Of a stretch of 64,000 bases of DNA, positions 16,622-25,673 are shown piece after piece. Position 1 is the stretch's first letter; each line of letters opens with the position of its first letter. The notes under the pieces were generated by a model. The model worked only from the letters and a program-made list of their open reading frames with translations, was not told where the DNA came from and did not search any database. Both the position numbers and the translations under genes were made by a program. The stretch comes from Pseudovibrio sp000156235 (lineage in GTDB: Bacteria > Pseudomonadota > Alphaproteobacteria > Rhizobiales > Stappiaceae), in the NCBI RefSeq assembly GCF_000156235.1, contig NZ_DS996806.1:186001-250000 (forward strand), in the 5' to 3' direction.

Positions 16622-18637
16622 CTAATTTATCATGGATGACGGCAGGCGCGACACTCTTCTATGTGCGATGCTTGATTTTGCTCTCTGGATCGGATCCTGA
16701 GTGATGCCCAGCACGTGTTTCTTATAGATTTCCGAGAAGCGTTGTTCAGGTGCATAGAACTCTCCCTGAACATATTCCGCTCCAAGTTCTTTCAGCTTTT
16801 CTTCGGTATGAGCGTTCTTGATCTCTGAGAGAATAATCTCGATGTTCAGAGCATGTGCGAACTCGGTTGCAGCGATGAGCAGGCGGGCTGTCTTCTCGTC
16901 TTCAAAGAGCTTCTCAACAGACCCTGCATGCAGTTTGATGTAAGAGATGTTCAGTTTCTGGAAGTGCTCGATCTTGAGACCTCCGGAATCGAAATGGTTG
17001 ATGCAGAGTTTGACGCCGGTGCTGGTGAGTTCATTGAGCTGACTGATCAGGATGTGGGCGTTGGCCCGCAGGAGAACCCGTGAGGGGATCTCTAATGTGA
17101 ATTTGTCTGGTTGGACGTTGTTTTCCTGAAGCAGATAGCTGAGATCGTCGCAGAAACCTTCCTTCAATAGGGAAGGCACTGGCACGCGGAACAGGAACTC
17201 CCAAGGCTCCATGGATGTGTTCTGACAGGCGCGCATGGTGTGAATGATGGCTGCAATTGTAGTATCGCCAAGAATGTCGCTGAAACTGGCGCTGTCGAAG
17301 ATTTTGGAGAGATCGCTGCCACGTGCAATTTCAAGGATCTGTGTGGGCCAGTCTGGGCGGGCCTCCAGCATTTTGATCTTGCTGGTCCTGCAGGTTCTGA
17401 TGGGTTGGAACACGGTGCCAACCTGGTTTTGCATGAGTGCCTGTTTTGCGGTGCGCTGCAATGTGACCTGTCGATCCAACCGCGTGCGCATCACTTGATT
17501 GAAGAGGCTGGCGCGGTTCCGGCCTCGTTTCTTTGCATGATACAGAGCTGTGTCGGCACTCTCTTGCAGTTCCTTGACGTTGTTCGCATGACGCGGAAAC
17601 ACGGCAGCCCCGATGCTGACCTTGGGGCGGATCTCACTATGCTCGTGATAGATTGGATGACTGAGGGTTGCAGGCAGCTCCTCCAGCAATGCTCTGATCT
17701 GGTGACATGTGGTGTCTTCCAGTAACAGAGCAAACTCGTCGCCACCGAGCCGGAGTGCTGTGATGTTCTCACATTCCATCTGTTTGAGGCGGTCGGAAAT
17801 GGCAACCAATGCTGCATCACCTGCAGCGTGGCCGTGGGCATCATTGATGACTTTCAGATGATCCAGATCCACATAGAACAAAGCGACGCGTTGGTCCGGA
17901 TCGGTGACGCTCTCGATTGCATCCGATATCAGTTGCTCAAAGCTTTCTCGGGTGCGCAGGCCAGTGAGTGGATCGATGTTGCAGACTGTGAAAATCTCAC
18001 GCGGATTGGACTGCTGAGGGGGAAGCAAATACCTTGCGGAGGCTTGATCGTGAATGCGCAGTGTATCGTTCAGATCGTTGGCTGAGAGGATGCGCAACAG
18101 GCCGGGAACCAGAATTCTTGCCAGATTTCTGAAGCTTTTCAGTTTCTTAGTGAGATCTGCATTGATGAGCTGATCAGAACCATTTTGAAAGTGTGCTCTC
18201 GGGAAGTGCGTGGATGTGTTTGTCTCTGCGTTGCAAAGGATGCCAACGACTGCGATGACACGGTCCTGCAGAGAAAGAGGCATGAGTGCAATGAACTGTG
18301 TGGCAGACTGAAATGGTGTGGCAGAGGTGCTTTCACTTCTAAATCGGTGTGGGAAGATCTGGACGTCATCACCGCAGATTGGCAGCTCGGTAATCTTGGT
18401 CAGTAGGGCTCTTAGCTGTCCTTCCAGCGGTTGGATACTGTCAGAAACGAAAAGCTCTGTATCGTGGAGATCATCCTGCGGGTTGATCATAATGAAGGTG
18501 GGCAGCTCGAATAGTTTTTCATAGACGCGTAAGACAGATTGCGCGAAAGGCTGCTGGCGCGTCTCAGCAGAATGAGGGTTCGTTCTGTAAACGGGGTACT
18601 CGATATTGTATTTTGTGTTGCCTGCTTCAGACATCAT
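16622..18637 (-). CDS. GGDEF protein with degenerate EAL domain
   Basis: The 671-residue protein has an N-terminal domain of about 220 residues without obvious membrane segments, then a GGDEF domain with intact RLGGDEF near residue 299 and the metal-binding DLDHLKVINDAHGH upstream. The following EAL-like domain has lost its catalytic set: EAL is EAR (near 425), DDFG is NHFD, KID is KLH and the EGVE segment is SEIK. It should make c-di-GMP and may use the dead EAL as a binding domain. The start is unsettled: a GTG at 18667, or ATG 18637/18634 after GGTGGGA; I favour the ATGs. Confidence 0.85.
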   Translation of the reverse strand: MMSEAGNTKYNIEYPVYRTNPHSAETRQQPFAQSVLRVYEKLFELPTFIMINPQDDLHDTELFVSDSIQPLEGQLRALLTKITELPICGDDVQIFPHRFRSESTSATPFQSATQFIALMPLSLQDRVIAVVGILCNAETNTSTHFPRAHFQNGSDQLINADLTKKLKSFRNLARILVPGLLRILSANDLNDTLRIHDQASARYLLPPQQSNPREIFTVCNIDPLTGLRTRESFEQLISDAIESVTDPDQRVALFYVDLDHLKVINDAHGHAAGDAALVAISDRLKQMECENITALRLGGDEFALLLEDTTCHQIRALLEELPATLSHPIYHEHSEIRPKVSIGAAVFPRHANNVKELQESADTALYHAKKRGRNRASLFNQVMRTRLDRQVTLQRTAKQALMQNQVGTVFQPIRTCRTSKIKMLEARPDWPTQILEIARGSDLSKIFDSASFSDILGDTTIAAIIHTMRACQNTSMEPWEFLFRVPVPSLLKEGFCDDLSYLLQENNVQPDKFTLEIPSRVLLRANAHILISQLNELTSTGVKLCINHFDSGGLKIEHFQKLNISYIKLHAGSVEKLFEDEKTARLLIAATEFAHALNIEIILSEIKNAHTEEKLKELGAEYVQGEFYAPEQRFSEIYKKHVLGITQDPIQRAKSSIAHRRVSRLPSSMIN

Positions 18638-18667
18638 TCCCACCACTATCAACCAATTGTTTACCAC

Positions 18668-19027
18668 GCCTCTATTGATAGGGATTATGGGCTTTTACGC
18701 AAAAAGAAAGCGGGGGTCTCTCTGAGAATTTGGGGGCATGTTGTGCGGGAATACTATAAAAATACTAGGTAAATTTTAGGAAAATGGGGATAAGCGTCTT
18801 CGAATTTTTCAGTTTATATGAAAAGTGAAATTTCTTATTTGCGCATTACATATGTAGATGAGTAATTATGATGCATAATCTCTTCTGCGGCAAAGACAAT
18901 ACTATTTTATGGGTAAGTTATCAGTGATTCCTTGCTGTGGTTTACATGCGGCACAAGCCCAGTAGCTTTTGCTTTATTAGGAAAGCTAAAACTTTTCATA
19001 TAATTTCTAGTGTGCTATGAGTTTCCT
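18668..19027. other. Intergenic region between GGDEF and SufR-like genes
   Basis: This AT-rich divergent spacer of about 360 bases presumably holds both promoters. No open frame with family resemblance and no clear hairpin was found. Confidence 0.4.
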
Positions 19028-19654
19028 ATGAGTGATCGCACAAAAGACAGACTGATGTACGCGCTTAAATCGCGCGGACCTAACACAGCGGCAACCCTGG
19101 CTAAGCACCTGGGCGTAACGGCTGTGGCTGTTCGTCAGCATCTGGATGCGCTCCTTGAAGCAGAGCTTGTTGAGTTTGAAGATCTGAAGGGTACTGTTGG
19201 CCGTCCGCGCCGGACTTGGCGCCTTTCGGATACTGGCAACAAGAAGTTTCCTGACAACCATAGTGGTGTGCTTGTCGATTTGCTTGGCAACATCAAAGAC
19301 CTCTATGGGGAAGAGGGGCTTCAGCGCTTGATTGATGCGCGTGCTGATCAGTCTCGCAAGTCCTATGTGTCTGCGATGAAGTCTGCCAAAACGCTCTCAG
19401 AAAAGCTGCATTGCCTTGCTGAGCAACGCAGTGAAGAAGGCTACATGGCTGAGGTTCTGAAGGACGGGGAGGAGAGCTTCCTGTTTGCGGAGAACCACTG
19501 TTCCATCTGTGCCGCAGCACGGTCCTGCCAGCATTTCTGCCAGTCTGAGCTGGATCTGTTTCAGGATGTGCTGGGTGCGGATGTGCGTGTAGAGCGCGTG
19601 GAGCATATCCTCAAAGGGGATCGCCGCTGCCTCTACAAAGTCTCGCCGAACTGA
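19028..19654 (+). CDS. SufR-like HTH regulator with C-terminal cysteine cluster
   Basis: This transcription factor has 208 residues. A winged helix-turn-helix occupies about residues 5-75 (TLAKHLGVTAVAVRQHL, then GRPRRTWRLSDTG). The C-terminal part carries CSICAAARSC followed by HFC, a C-x2-C-x5-C-x3-C cluster resembling the Fe-S ligands of the SufR group (COG2345). Such proteins repress Fe-S assembly or related genes according to cluster state. No suf genes lie in the window. An in-frame GTG at 19010 precedes the chosen ATG at 19028, where the family N-terminus begins. It converges with the LuxR-type gene 15 bases away. Confidence 0.75.
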   Translation: MSDRTKDRLMYALKSRGPNTAATLAKHLGVTAVAVRQHLDALLEAELVEFEDLKGTVGRPRRTWRLSDTGNKKFPDNHSGVLVDLLGNIKDLYGEEGLQRLIDARADQSRKSYVSAMKSAKTLSEKLHCLAEQRSEEGYMAEVLKDGEESFLFAENHCSICAAARSCQHFCQSELDLFQDVLGADVRVERVEHILKGDRRCLYKVSPN

Positions 19655-19668
19655 TCGGGCCTTTATTC

Positions 19669-20304
19669 TTACACCAGAATTGAGAGAAGCATTGCCAGTT
19701 CTACGCGGCTGCTTACGTTCAGCTTAGCGTAGATGTTCTTGCGGTGTGTGCGCAGTGTGTTCTTGGTGATGTCCAGATCTGCTGCAATTTGAGGCTCTGT
19801 CTGAGTACCTGACAGCTGTTCCAGAACGATTGCCTCTTTATCCGTCAGGCGGAAGAGGGCGGTTGCCTTCTGGATGTTGATCTGTTGCTGGATTTCCAGA
19901 TCAGTGATGAAGAGGAAGAACAGGTCCTCATAATCCGTATCGACCAGACGGATATCGATATGGATTGGGCGCAGGAATGCCTCGTCACGGCGGAGGACCA
20001 GCTCCTGCTGTACATCCAGATCAATGGTGGCTGTTGCCAGGCTTTGTGCGTTCTGGAACTCGCGCTGATGGCTCGGATCTGTGAACTCCAGCCTACCGGT
20101 GCTGATCTTGATTTGAGGCGTTTGCTCAAACAGGCGCTTGGCGAACTCGTTGCTGCGCAGGATGGTGCCATTTCCCTGAATGATGGCCACGCCCTTTTGT
20201 AGCCGGTCAAGGCTGTCTGCAAGGTAGCTGCAGAAGGCTTGGTCTACAATGTGGGCGATCTCATTGCTCAAGGTATTGGATTCCTGTTTTACACCGAGCA
20301 ACAA
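19669..20304 (-). CDS. LuxR-type regulator with PAS-like N-terminus
   Basis: This regulator has 211 residues. Residues 30-140 look PAS-like (RLQKGVAIIQGNGTILRSN, RPIHIDIRLV). A LuxR/GerE helix-turn-helix fills 150-205, with LTDKEAIVLEQL and the recognition region ITKNTLRTHRKNIYAKL. No known inducer residues were recognised. The start is a problem: the frame opens with TTG TTG right after a run of T and has no ribosome site, while an ATG 54 bases upstream lies in another frame. OxyR follows upstream on the same strand, about 170 bases away. Confidence 0.8.
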   Translation of the reverse strand: MLLGVKQESNTLSNEIAHIVDQAFCSYLADSLDRLQKGVAIIQGNGTILRSNEFAKRLFEQTPQIKISTGRLEFTDPSHQREFQNAQSLATATIDLDVQQELVLRRDEAFLRPIHIDIRLVDTDYEDLFFLFITDLEIQQQINIQKATALFRLTDKEAIVLEQLSGTQTEPQIAADLDITKNTLRTHRKNIYAKLNVSSRVELAMLLSILV

Positions 20305-20475
20305 AAAATGGCTGATGGTGTAATAGCGTGCGTTTGAATGGAAGGAAGTTCATCTAAATAAGAGTCGTTCTTCTATTCCATATTCTATAGCTTAGTGAAA
20401 AATCGATAATGCGTATGCAGTCATACGGTATATTTTTCGGTTATTCACAGCAACGGGTTGAATTAACTACTTTCA

Positions 20476-21363
20476 TTAGTTGGTGACGTTACGCAAACAC
20501 CTTGCGAGCGCCATGTAATCCTCGCTTTTAGGCGAAGTTTTTCGCCAAATTAAACCTATCCTACGGGAAGGTTGGGGCTCTGCAAACCGCAAAAGTGTTA
20601 TGCGATCATCTGCGATTTCTGTATCTGCACAAATTTCCGGTAGTACGGTTACCCCATATCCGGCGGCCACCATGTGGAGGACTGTGGCGATACTTGTGGC
20701 GCCCACATTAGCTGATTGATTTTGACCAATTGATCCACAAAAGCTCAGTGTTTGATCTCTGAGGCAGTGACCTTCTTCCAGTAGCAGCAGGTTCTCACCG
20801 TGCAGATCGTCAGGGCCCATGCGTTTGCGTTCGTCGATTTCGCGTGAACTGGCTACAGCTAAAAGGAAGTGATCTTCAAAGATCGGCGCTTCTTCCAGAT
20901 CGGGCTCTTCAACAGGCAAAGCCACGAGGACGGCGTCAAGAGTGCCGTGTTTGAGTTCGCTGAGCAGGGTGGCGGTCAGTGTTTCGCGAAGATCCAACTG
21001 CAGAGCTGGGTATTGCTTCGTGAGAGCTGGCAGCAGTTTTGGGAGGATGTAGGGGGCGAGTGAGGGGATGACGCCGAGGCGGATGGTTCCGCTCAAAGGG
21101 GAGGCGGCGTGTTCTGCGTAGGCCTTAAGGTCTTGCATCTCCCGCAGGATCTGGTTCGCACGCTTTGCGATCTCCTCGCCTTCCGGTGTCAGGCGGATGG
21201 AACGGGCGTTTCTTTCGATCAGGCACAGGCCGAGTTCTTTCTCCAGGTCGCGGATCTGCATGGAAAGGGCGGGTTGGGAGACGCAGACTTCTTCCGCGGC
21301 ATTTCCGAAGTGGCCGTGCTGTTGGACAGCAACGAAATAGCGAAGTTGTTTGAACGTAAGCAT
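20476..21363 (-). CDS. oxyR: Hydrogen peroxide sensor OxyR (LysR family)
   Basis: This 295-residue LysR regulator has the usual N-terminal helix-turn-helix (FGNAAEEVCVSQPALSMQI) and a periplasmic-binding-like effector domain. The peroxide-sensing segment EGHCLRDQTLSFC matches E. coli OxyR, with the two cysteines nine residues apart, so disulfide sensing of H2O2 is expected. OxyR often lies beside katG or ahpC; neither is here. The upstream spacer of 520 bases separates it from a divergent DUF2336 gene and could hold autoregulatory sites. Confidence 0.9.
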   Translation of the reverse strand: MLTFKQLRYFVAVQQHGHFGNAAEEVCVSQPALSMQIRDLEKELGLCLIERNARSIRLTPEGEEIAKRANQILREMQDLKAYAEHAASPLSGTIRLGVIPSLAPYILPKLLPALTKQYPALQLDLRETLTATLLSELKHGTLDAVLVALPVEEPDLEEAPIFEDHFLLAVASSREIDERKRMGPDDLHGENLLLLEEGHCLRDQTLSFCGSIGQNQSANVGATSIATVLHMVAAGYGVTVLPEICADTEIADDRITLLRFAEPQPSRRIGLIWRKTSPKSEDYMALARCLRNVTN

Positions 21364-21884
21364 GGGATAAAAATATCTTATTGCGGGGTGAAACTGAATT
21401 CACATTTGCTGATGAAATGTTGATGCTGTTGCCGCTCTGAAATTGTTGATTTTCTTAGGTGGCTTAGAAACTTAACCTCGGGCGACTCAAGGGTGCTTCA
21501 TCCGGAACTTGACCTTTTGGTAAGGAATTAACGTTTTGAGCGCCGTAAATGTTGATGAAGCCACTCAAAATTTGGGGACGTTCTGACAAAAAGAGAGTGT
21601 GTCACAAACAGGAAGTTAACGAGGCTTGGGCCATGCGTCGAACAGATGAACGTGGTTAAGGATTTGTGATATTTTTGTAAGCCCTTGTTGTTGCTTATTT
21701 TTTTAATTAAATTTCTGAGGTCCTCGCTAGAGCCCGAAAACTTATTGGTTTTTTTGTTATTCAAAGCATGCAAATCGCACATTAATTTTTCTAAATTAAC
21801 TAAAAATAGAAGAGATTGAGTTAGGTTTTGTTTAATCCTGTTTCTTAGGTTTTTATCAGTTTGCGTATCCCATCGGTGTTTTAA
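21364..21884. other. Long AT-rich intergenic region upstream of oxyR
   Basis: This divergent spacer of 520 bases is notably AT-rich toward 21780-21850. It presumably carries the oxyR and DUF2336 promoters. An 84-codon minus-strand frame at 21528-21782 looks like random Lys/Asn/Ser-rich sequence and is not called. No RNA gene was identified. Confidence 0.4.
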
Positions 21885-22970
21885 ATGTCATCTGACTTGG
21901 CTTCTCATATCGTTGACTTCAAATCTCTGGCGCTTGAAAAAAATATCGAGCGGCGCTCGGAGCTTGCCCGCCATGTGGCACTTTTGTTTGCCCGGACGTG
22001 GGAGCGGTGCTCTGATGATCAGATTGATATCTATGATAGCGTCATGCTCCGTCTCTCAGAAATGGTTGAGCGGCATGCGCTGAGTTATATGGCTGAACAG
22101 CTCTCTGAAGTGCGCCGCGCTCCGGAACAAACTGTTCGCAAGCTTGCCTTTGATGAGATTGATATCGCTGAGCCGCTGCTGCGGAGCTCTAATGTGTTGC
22201 GTGAGAGTGATCTGGTGAGCATTGCGCGCAGCAAGAGTGATGATCACCGTCTGGCGATCGCAAAGCGTGACGTGATTTCAGAGAACATCAGTGAAGTTCT
22301 GGTCGATCTTGGAAACTCCGAGGTGAAACAGACTGTTGCTGGCAATGATGGCGCGGTACTAGGTCAACGCAGTGTGAACTCCCTGATGAGTGAAGCGCGC
22401 GGGGATGAGGTGCTACAGATGGCGCTTGGTCAGCGTGCGGATCTTGCTGATGCGCATATCGAGGCGCTTATTAATTTTGCGAGTGAGCAGGTTCGCAAGC
22501 AGCTTATTAAAGAAGGTGCAAGCGATGTTGCTGGCAAACTGCCAAAAGCTGCGCGGATTGCAGCTGGTAAGCTTTCCAACGAGTTCTGGCTTGGTCGTTA
22601 TGACTTTGAGACTGGACGTGGCCGTGTGATGGAGCTGGTTCGTCAGGGCCGTCTTAATGAGAACGCTCTGCGGGCTTATGCGGAAGAGGATCGCTTTGCC
22701 GAGGCTGTTGCAGCGTTTGCGATGCTGGCAGGGATTGGTCATTCCGAGGCACAGCATTGGACAGTGCGCAATGACACGGAGCCTTTCCTTGTTGTGTGCC
22801 GGGCTTCCGGTTTTGGCATGATGACTGTCCAAGCGCTCTTGAAGATTGGGCCGTGGCGGTATCGCCTTTCCAACTCTCAGCGGCAGGCTGCGTTGAAGAC
22901 TTATCAGGCGCTGGATCAGCAGGAAGCTTATAAGCAGTTCATCACCTGGAAAGAGCAATGGATGGCTTAG
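21885..22970 (+). CDS. DUF2336 domain-containing protein
   Basis: This 361-residue, largely helical soluble protein shows the DUF2336 pattern: repeated units such as LRESDLVSIARSKSDDHRLAIAKR followed by ISENISEVLVDLGNSEV, resembling HEAT-like repeats. The C-terminus contains LVRQGRLNENALRAYAEE and an aromatic WRYRLS segment. The family is widespread in alphaproteobacteria and linked in some species to envelope or developmental regulation, but its biochemical role is unassigned. The gene stands alone with its own terminator. Confidence 0.8.
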   Translation: MSSDLASHIVDFKSLALEKNIERRSELARHVALLFARTWERCSDDQIDIYDSVMLRLSEMVERHALSYMAEQLSEVRRAPEQTVRKLAFDEIDIAEPLLRSSNVLRESDLVSIARSKSDDHRLAIAKRDVISENISEVLVDLGNSEVKQTVAGNDGAVLGQRSVNSLMSEARGDEVLQMALGQRADLADAHIEALINFASEQVRKQLIKEGASDVAGKLPKAARIAAGKLSNEFWLGRYDFETGRGRVMELVRQGRLNENALRAYAEEDRFAEAVAAFAMLAGIGHSEAQHWTVRNDTEPFLVVCRASGFGMMTVQALLKIGPWRYRLSNSQRQAALKTYQALDQQEAYKQFITWKEQWMA

Positions 22971-22997
22971 AGCCCGCTCTTTATGCATTGGTTATTC

Positions 22998-23025
22998 AAG
23001 GGTCGCTTCGGCGGCCCTTTTCTTT
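22998..23025 (+). terminator. Terminator after DUF2336 gene
   Basis: AAGGGTCGC and GCGGCCCTT pair around a TTCG tetraloop, with one G-T wobble, and are followed by TTCTTTG. Confidence 0.75.
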
Positions 23026-23125
23026 GTCAATTTAATCCAAAAGTCGAGTGGTTCTTCAAAAGCAACTTTAGGTACTCCTCGTGTTTACTCCTGCCTGATT
23101 GGGTCGTGTAGCCAAAGCAGGATTG

Positions 23126-25468
23126 ATGCAAGTAAGAAAAAGCAAAAAAGTTTCTTCTGACAGTGCTAAAGCGGATCGCTTCCTTAATTTCCTTATCTCC
23201 TTTCTGACGCTGCTTGTTCTTGTTGGTATGGGGCTCCTGTTGCACATCAGTTTTGTGGCCGCGCAAACGGCAGAAACTGGAACTCCCGCTGCCGCAGCTC
23301 CCATGGTTGAGGAGCAGGAGATGATGGTGCAGAGCGCACCTGCTGCTATGGGCAATGAAGAGCTGGTCTTTGGACTGTCGAATGGCCTTGAGCTGTTCTC
23401 GCTGGAGAATATCGATCGCTCCAGCGAGTCCCTGAATGCTGTCTTGCTGGATCTGGGCAACTTTCCGGTTCACGTTCACAACGCTTTAGAGCGGGCGCGG
23501 CCAGACACCAATGTCTCCTGGGTCTGGCAGATTTTTGCGCTGACGCTGTTTGCTGTCACCATCGGCTTTGTTGTGGAGTTGTTGGCTGACAAGTTGTTTG
23601 CTAAGCGGTTGCTGCGGTTTTATCGGGGCAAGCCGGAGAGCAGGGCGGAGAAGATTGGTTTTCTGTTCTCCCGATCACTGGTGCAGGTGACAGCGATCTT
23701 TCTGCATGTGATTGTGACCTTCGCACTTATCCTTGTGATCTCAGACAATACGGAGAGTGTGCGGCATGCGGCGTTGATCTTTGCCAGCTTCTACTTCTTC
23801 TTCCGACTACTGCTTGTCTTTACGCGCAACTTTTTGGCTGTTGGGAATGAGTGTCACCGGGTGGTGCCGCTGGATGATCAGGTTGCGCGGTCTTTTCTGC
23901 ATGCCATTGTTTTCTGTGGTGGCGTGGCCTTCTTCCTTCTGGCGTTTGGCAGGTGGATGAGCCACTTGTCGCTTAATGCAAATGCGCAGCGTATTCTGGA
24001 TTTGCAGAGTGGGTTGTTCCTGGCCGTGTCCGCTGCAGTGATCTGCTACATTTATCGCAGGCCGATCGGGAACTGGTTTTCAGGCCAGCAAGATCCAGCA
24101 CAACGGCGACGGGTCTGGCGTCGGCTGTTCAGTCAGAACTGGCATCTGGCAGCACTGGCTTACTTTCTGGTGGCGTGGCTGGTGTTTGCGCACCGGCTGC
24201 TGTTGGGGCTGACCTACGACAGTTTGCTGTTGCTTGCGCCGATTGTTGCGATCTTTGCCAGTGTTCTGCTTTACGGCATTCTTCTTCTCGTCATTGATAA
24301 ATGGCTGTTACCGCCGATCAACATCGACAAGCTGCAGGATGCGTTTGTTGAAGAGATTGTACAAGTAGAGGAAAGAGCAGGACACTCTTACAATCAAGAG
24401 GAAGTCAACGCTGAGGCGAGAGCATTGGCTGCGGACAAAGAGGCTGGGCGGCAGCCTTACCGGCAGCTGCTGGACCATGGTGCCCGCTTGGTGACGCTGA
24501 TGTTTAGTCTGGCAGTCATCATCGAAGCGTGGGGGATCAATCTCTTTAAGCAGGATGGGCTGTTTGGCAATCTGGTTGAAGTGGCGTTGATCGTGTTCTT
24601 TGGCTACATGGCCTATCAGGCGGTTCACATTACCATTCAGCGTCAGATTGAGATCTCTGAGAGTGACAAGAGCGGGCAGGCCAAAATGGGGCGGTTGGCG
24701 ACGCTGCTTCCAATCCTGCGAAACTTCCTTCTGATCTCTATTGTGGTGCTCTCCGGTATGGTTGCCCTTTCAGAGATCGGGGTGAACATCGGCCCGTTGT
24801 TTGCTGGTGCCGGTGTTGTTGGGCTTGCGGTTGGCTTTGGTGCGCAAACACTGATCAAAGACATCTTTTCCGGTGCGTTCTTTCTGCTGGACGATGCTTT
24901 CCGCACGGGTGAGTACATTTATGTGACCAATAATGTGGAGGGGACGGTTGAGAGGATCTCTATCCGGTCCATGCAACTGCGTCAGTCTGATGGTCTGCTG
25001 AATACGGTTCCCTTTGGCAACTTGTCTTTCGTGAAAAACTCTTCCCGTGACTGGACCATGATGAAGTTGGCGTTTCGGGTTACTTACGATACGGATGTGG
25101 ACCGGATGCGGGAGTTGATCTCTCAGCTTGGAGACAAGCTGCTGAATGATCCTGAGCTGGGGCCGAAGTTTCTGGAGCCGCTTCAGTCACAGGGCATCAC
25201 TGCGCTGGAAGATTCAGCGATGATCGTGCGGGTGAAGTTCACGACGCGGCCAGGGGATCAGTACATTTTACGGAAGGCCGTGTTTGCGGGCATTCGGGAA
25301 ATCTTCAACCGCGAAGGCATCACATTTGCCCACCGTGAGGTGAAAGTGAGGATCGATGAAGGGGCTGCGAGAGACCAGTCTTTCTCTGACTCACAGAAAA
25401 AGGCAATGGGTGCTGCCGTTTTGCCGATTGTTGAAGATGATGACCCGGATAATCCTTCCAAGGCATAA
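23126..25468 (+). CDS. Large MscS-type mechanosensitive channel
   Basis: This 780-residue inner-membrane protein has a signal-like hydrophobic N-terminus (about residues 20-45, ending FVAAQ), an extra-membranous segment, then about ten membrane helices. The MscS pore/beta domain lies near residues 550-620, with GAGVVGLAVGFGAQTLIKD and FFLLDDAFRTGEYIYV. The cytoplasmic cage domain follows. Members release solutes upon osmotic downshock. The frame extends to a TTG at 23099, but the ATG at 23126 has AGGA at proper spacing and is preferred. It is monocistronic. Confidence 0.9.
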   Translation: MQVRKSKKVSSDSAKADRFLNFLISFLTLLVLVGMGLLLHISFVAAQTAETGTPAAAAPMVEEQEMMVQSAPAAMGNEELVFGLSNGLELFSLENIDRSSESLNAVLLDLGNFPVHVHNALERARPDTNVSWVWQIFALTLFAVTIGFVVELLADKLFAKRLLRFYRGKPESRAEKIGFLFSRSLVQVTAIFLHVIVTFALILVISDNTESVRHAALIFASFYFFFRLLLVFTRNFLAVGNECHRVVPLDDQVARSFLHAIVFCGGVAFFLLAFGRWMSHLSLNANAQRILDLQSGLFLAVSAAVICYIYRRPIGNWFSGQQDPAQRRRVWRRLFSQNWHLAALAYFLVAWLVFAHRLLLGLTYDSLLLLAPIVAIFASVLLYGILLLVIDKWLLPPINIDKLQDAFVEEIVQVEERAGHSYNQEEVNAEARALAADKEAGRQPYRQLLDHGARLVTLMFSLAVIIEAWGINLFKQDGLFGNLVEVALIVFFGYMAYQAVHITIQRQIEISESDKSGQAKMGRLATLLPILRNFLLISIVVLSGMVALSEIGVNIGPLFAGAGVVGLAVGFGAQTLIKDIFSGAFFLLDDAFRTGEYIYVTNNVEGTVERISIRSMQLRQSDGLLNTVPFGNLSFVKNSSRDWTMMKLAFRVTYDTDVDRMRELISQLGDKLLNDPELGPKFLEPLQSQGITALEDSAMIVRVKFTTRPGDQYILRKAVFAGIREIFNREGITFAHREVKVRIDEGAARDQSFSDSQKKAMGAAVLPIVEDDDPDNPSKA

Positions 25469-25620
25469 ACGCTGCAAATTGGCGGTTTTTCGCTCTGTTT
25501 GACCCATGGGAATGTCAGAGTTGAAATTTGATCAGCCAATTTTCAAGGAAAACTCAGAAAAACTATTCCTCTTTTGGTGCGAGAAGGGAATGTTCCTCCT
25601 TGTCATCGAGTTCTTATACG

Positions 25621-25638
25621 TATAAAGATATCTTTATA
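25621..25638. promoter_or_regulatory. 18-bp perfect palindrome upstream of sahR
   Basis: TATAAAGATATCTTTATA is fully self-complementary and lies 36 bases before the sahR start. ArsR-family repressors bind such symmetric sites at their own promoters, so it is the probable SahR operator for the sahR-metF-metH block. Confidence 0.75.
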
Positions 25639-25673
25639 TCATATTATTCGATCAGCTGGCGGCGGTAATAGGC

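Noticed and set aside
21528..21782. 84-codon minus-strand frame in the oxyR spacer
   Set aside because: Random low-complexity composition, no ribosome site or homology seen.
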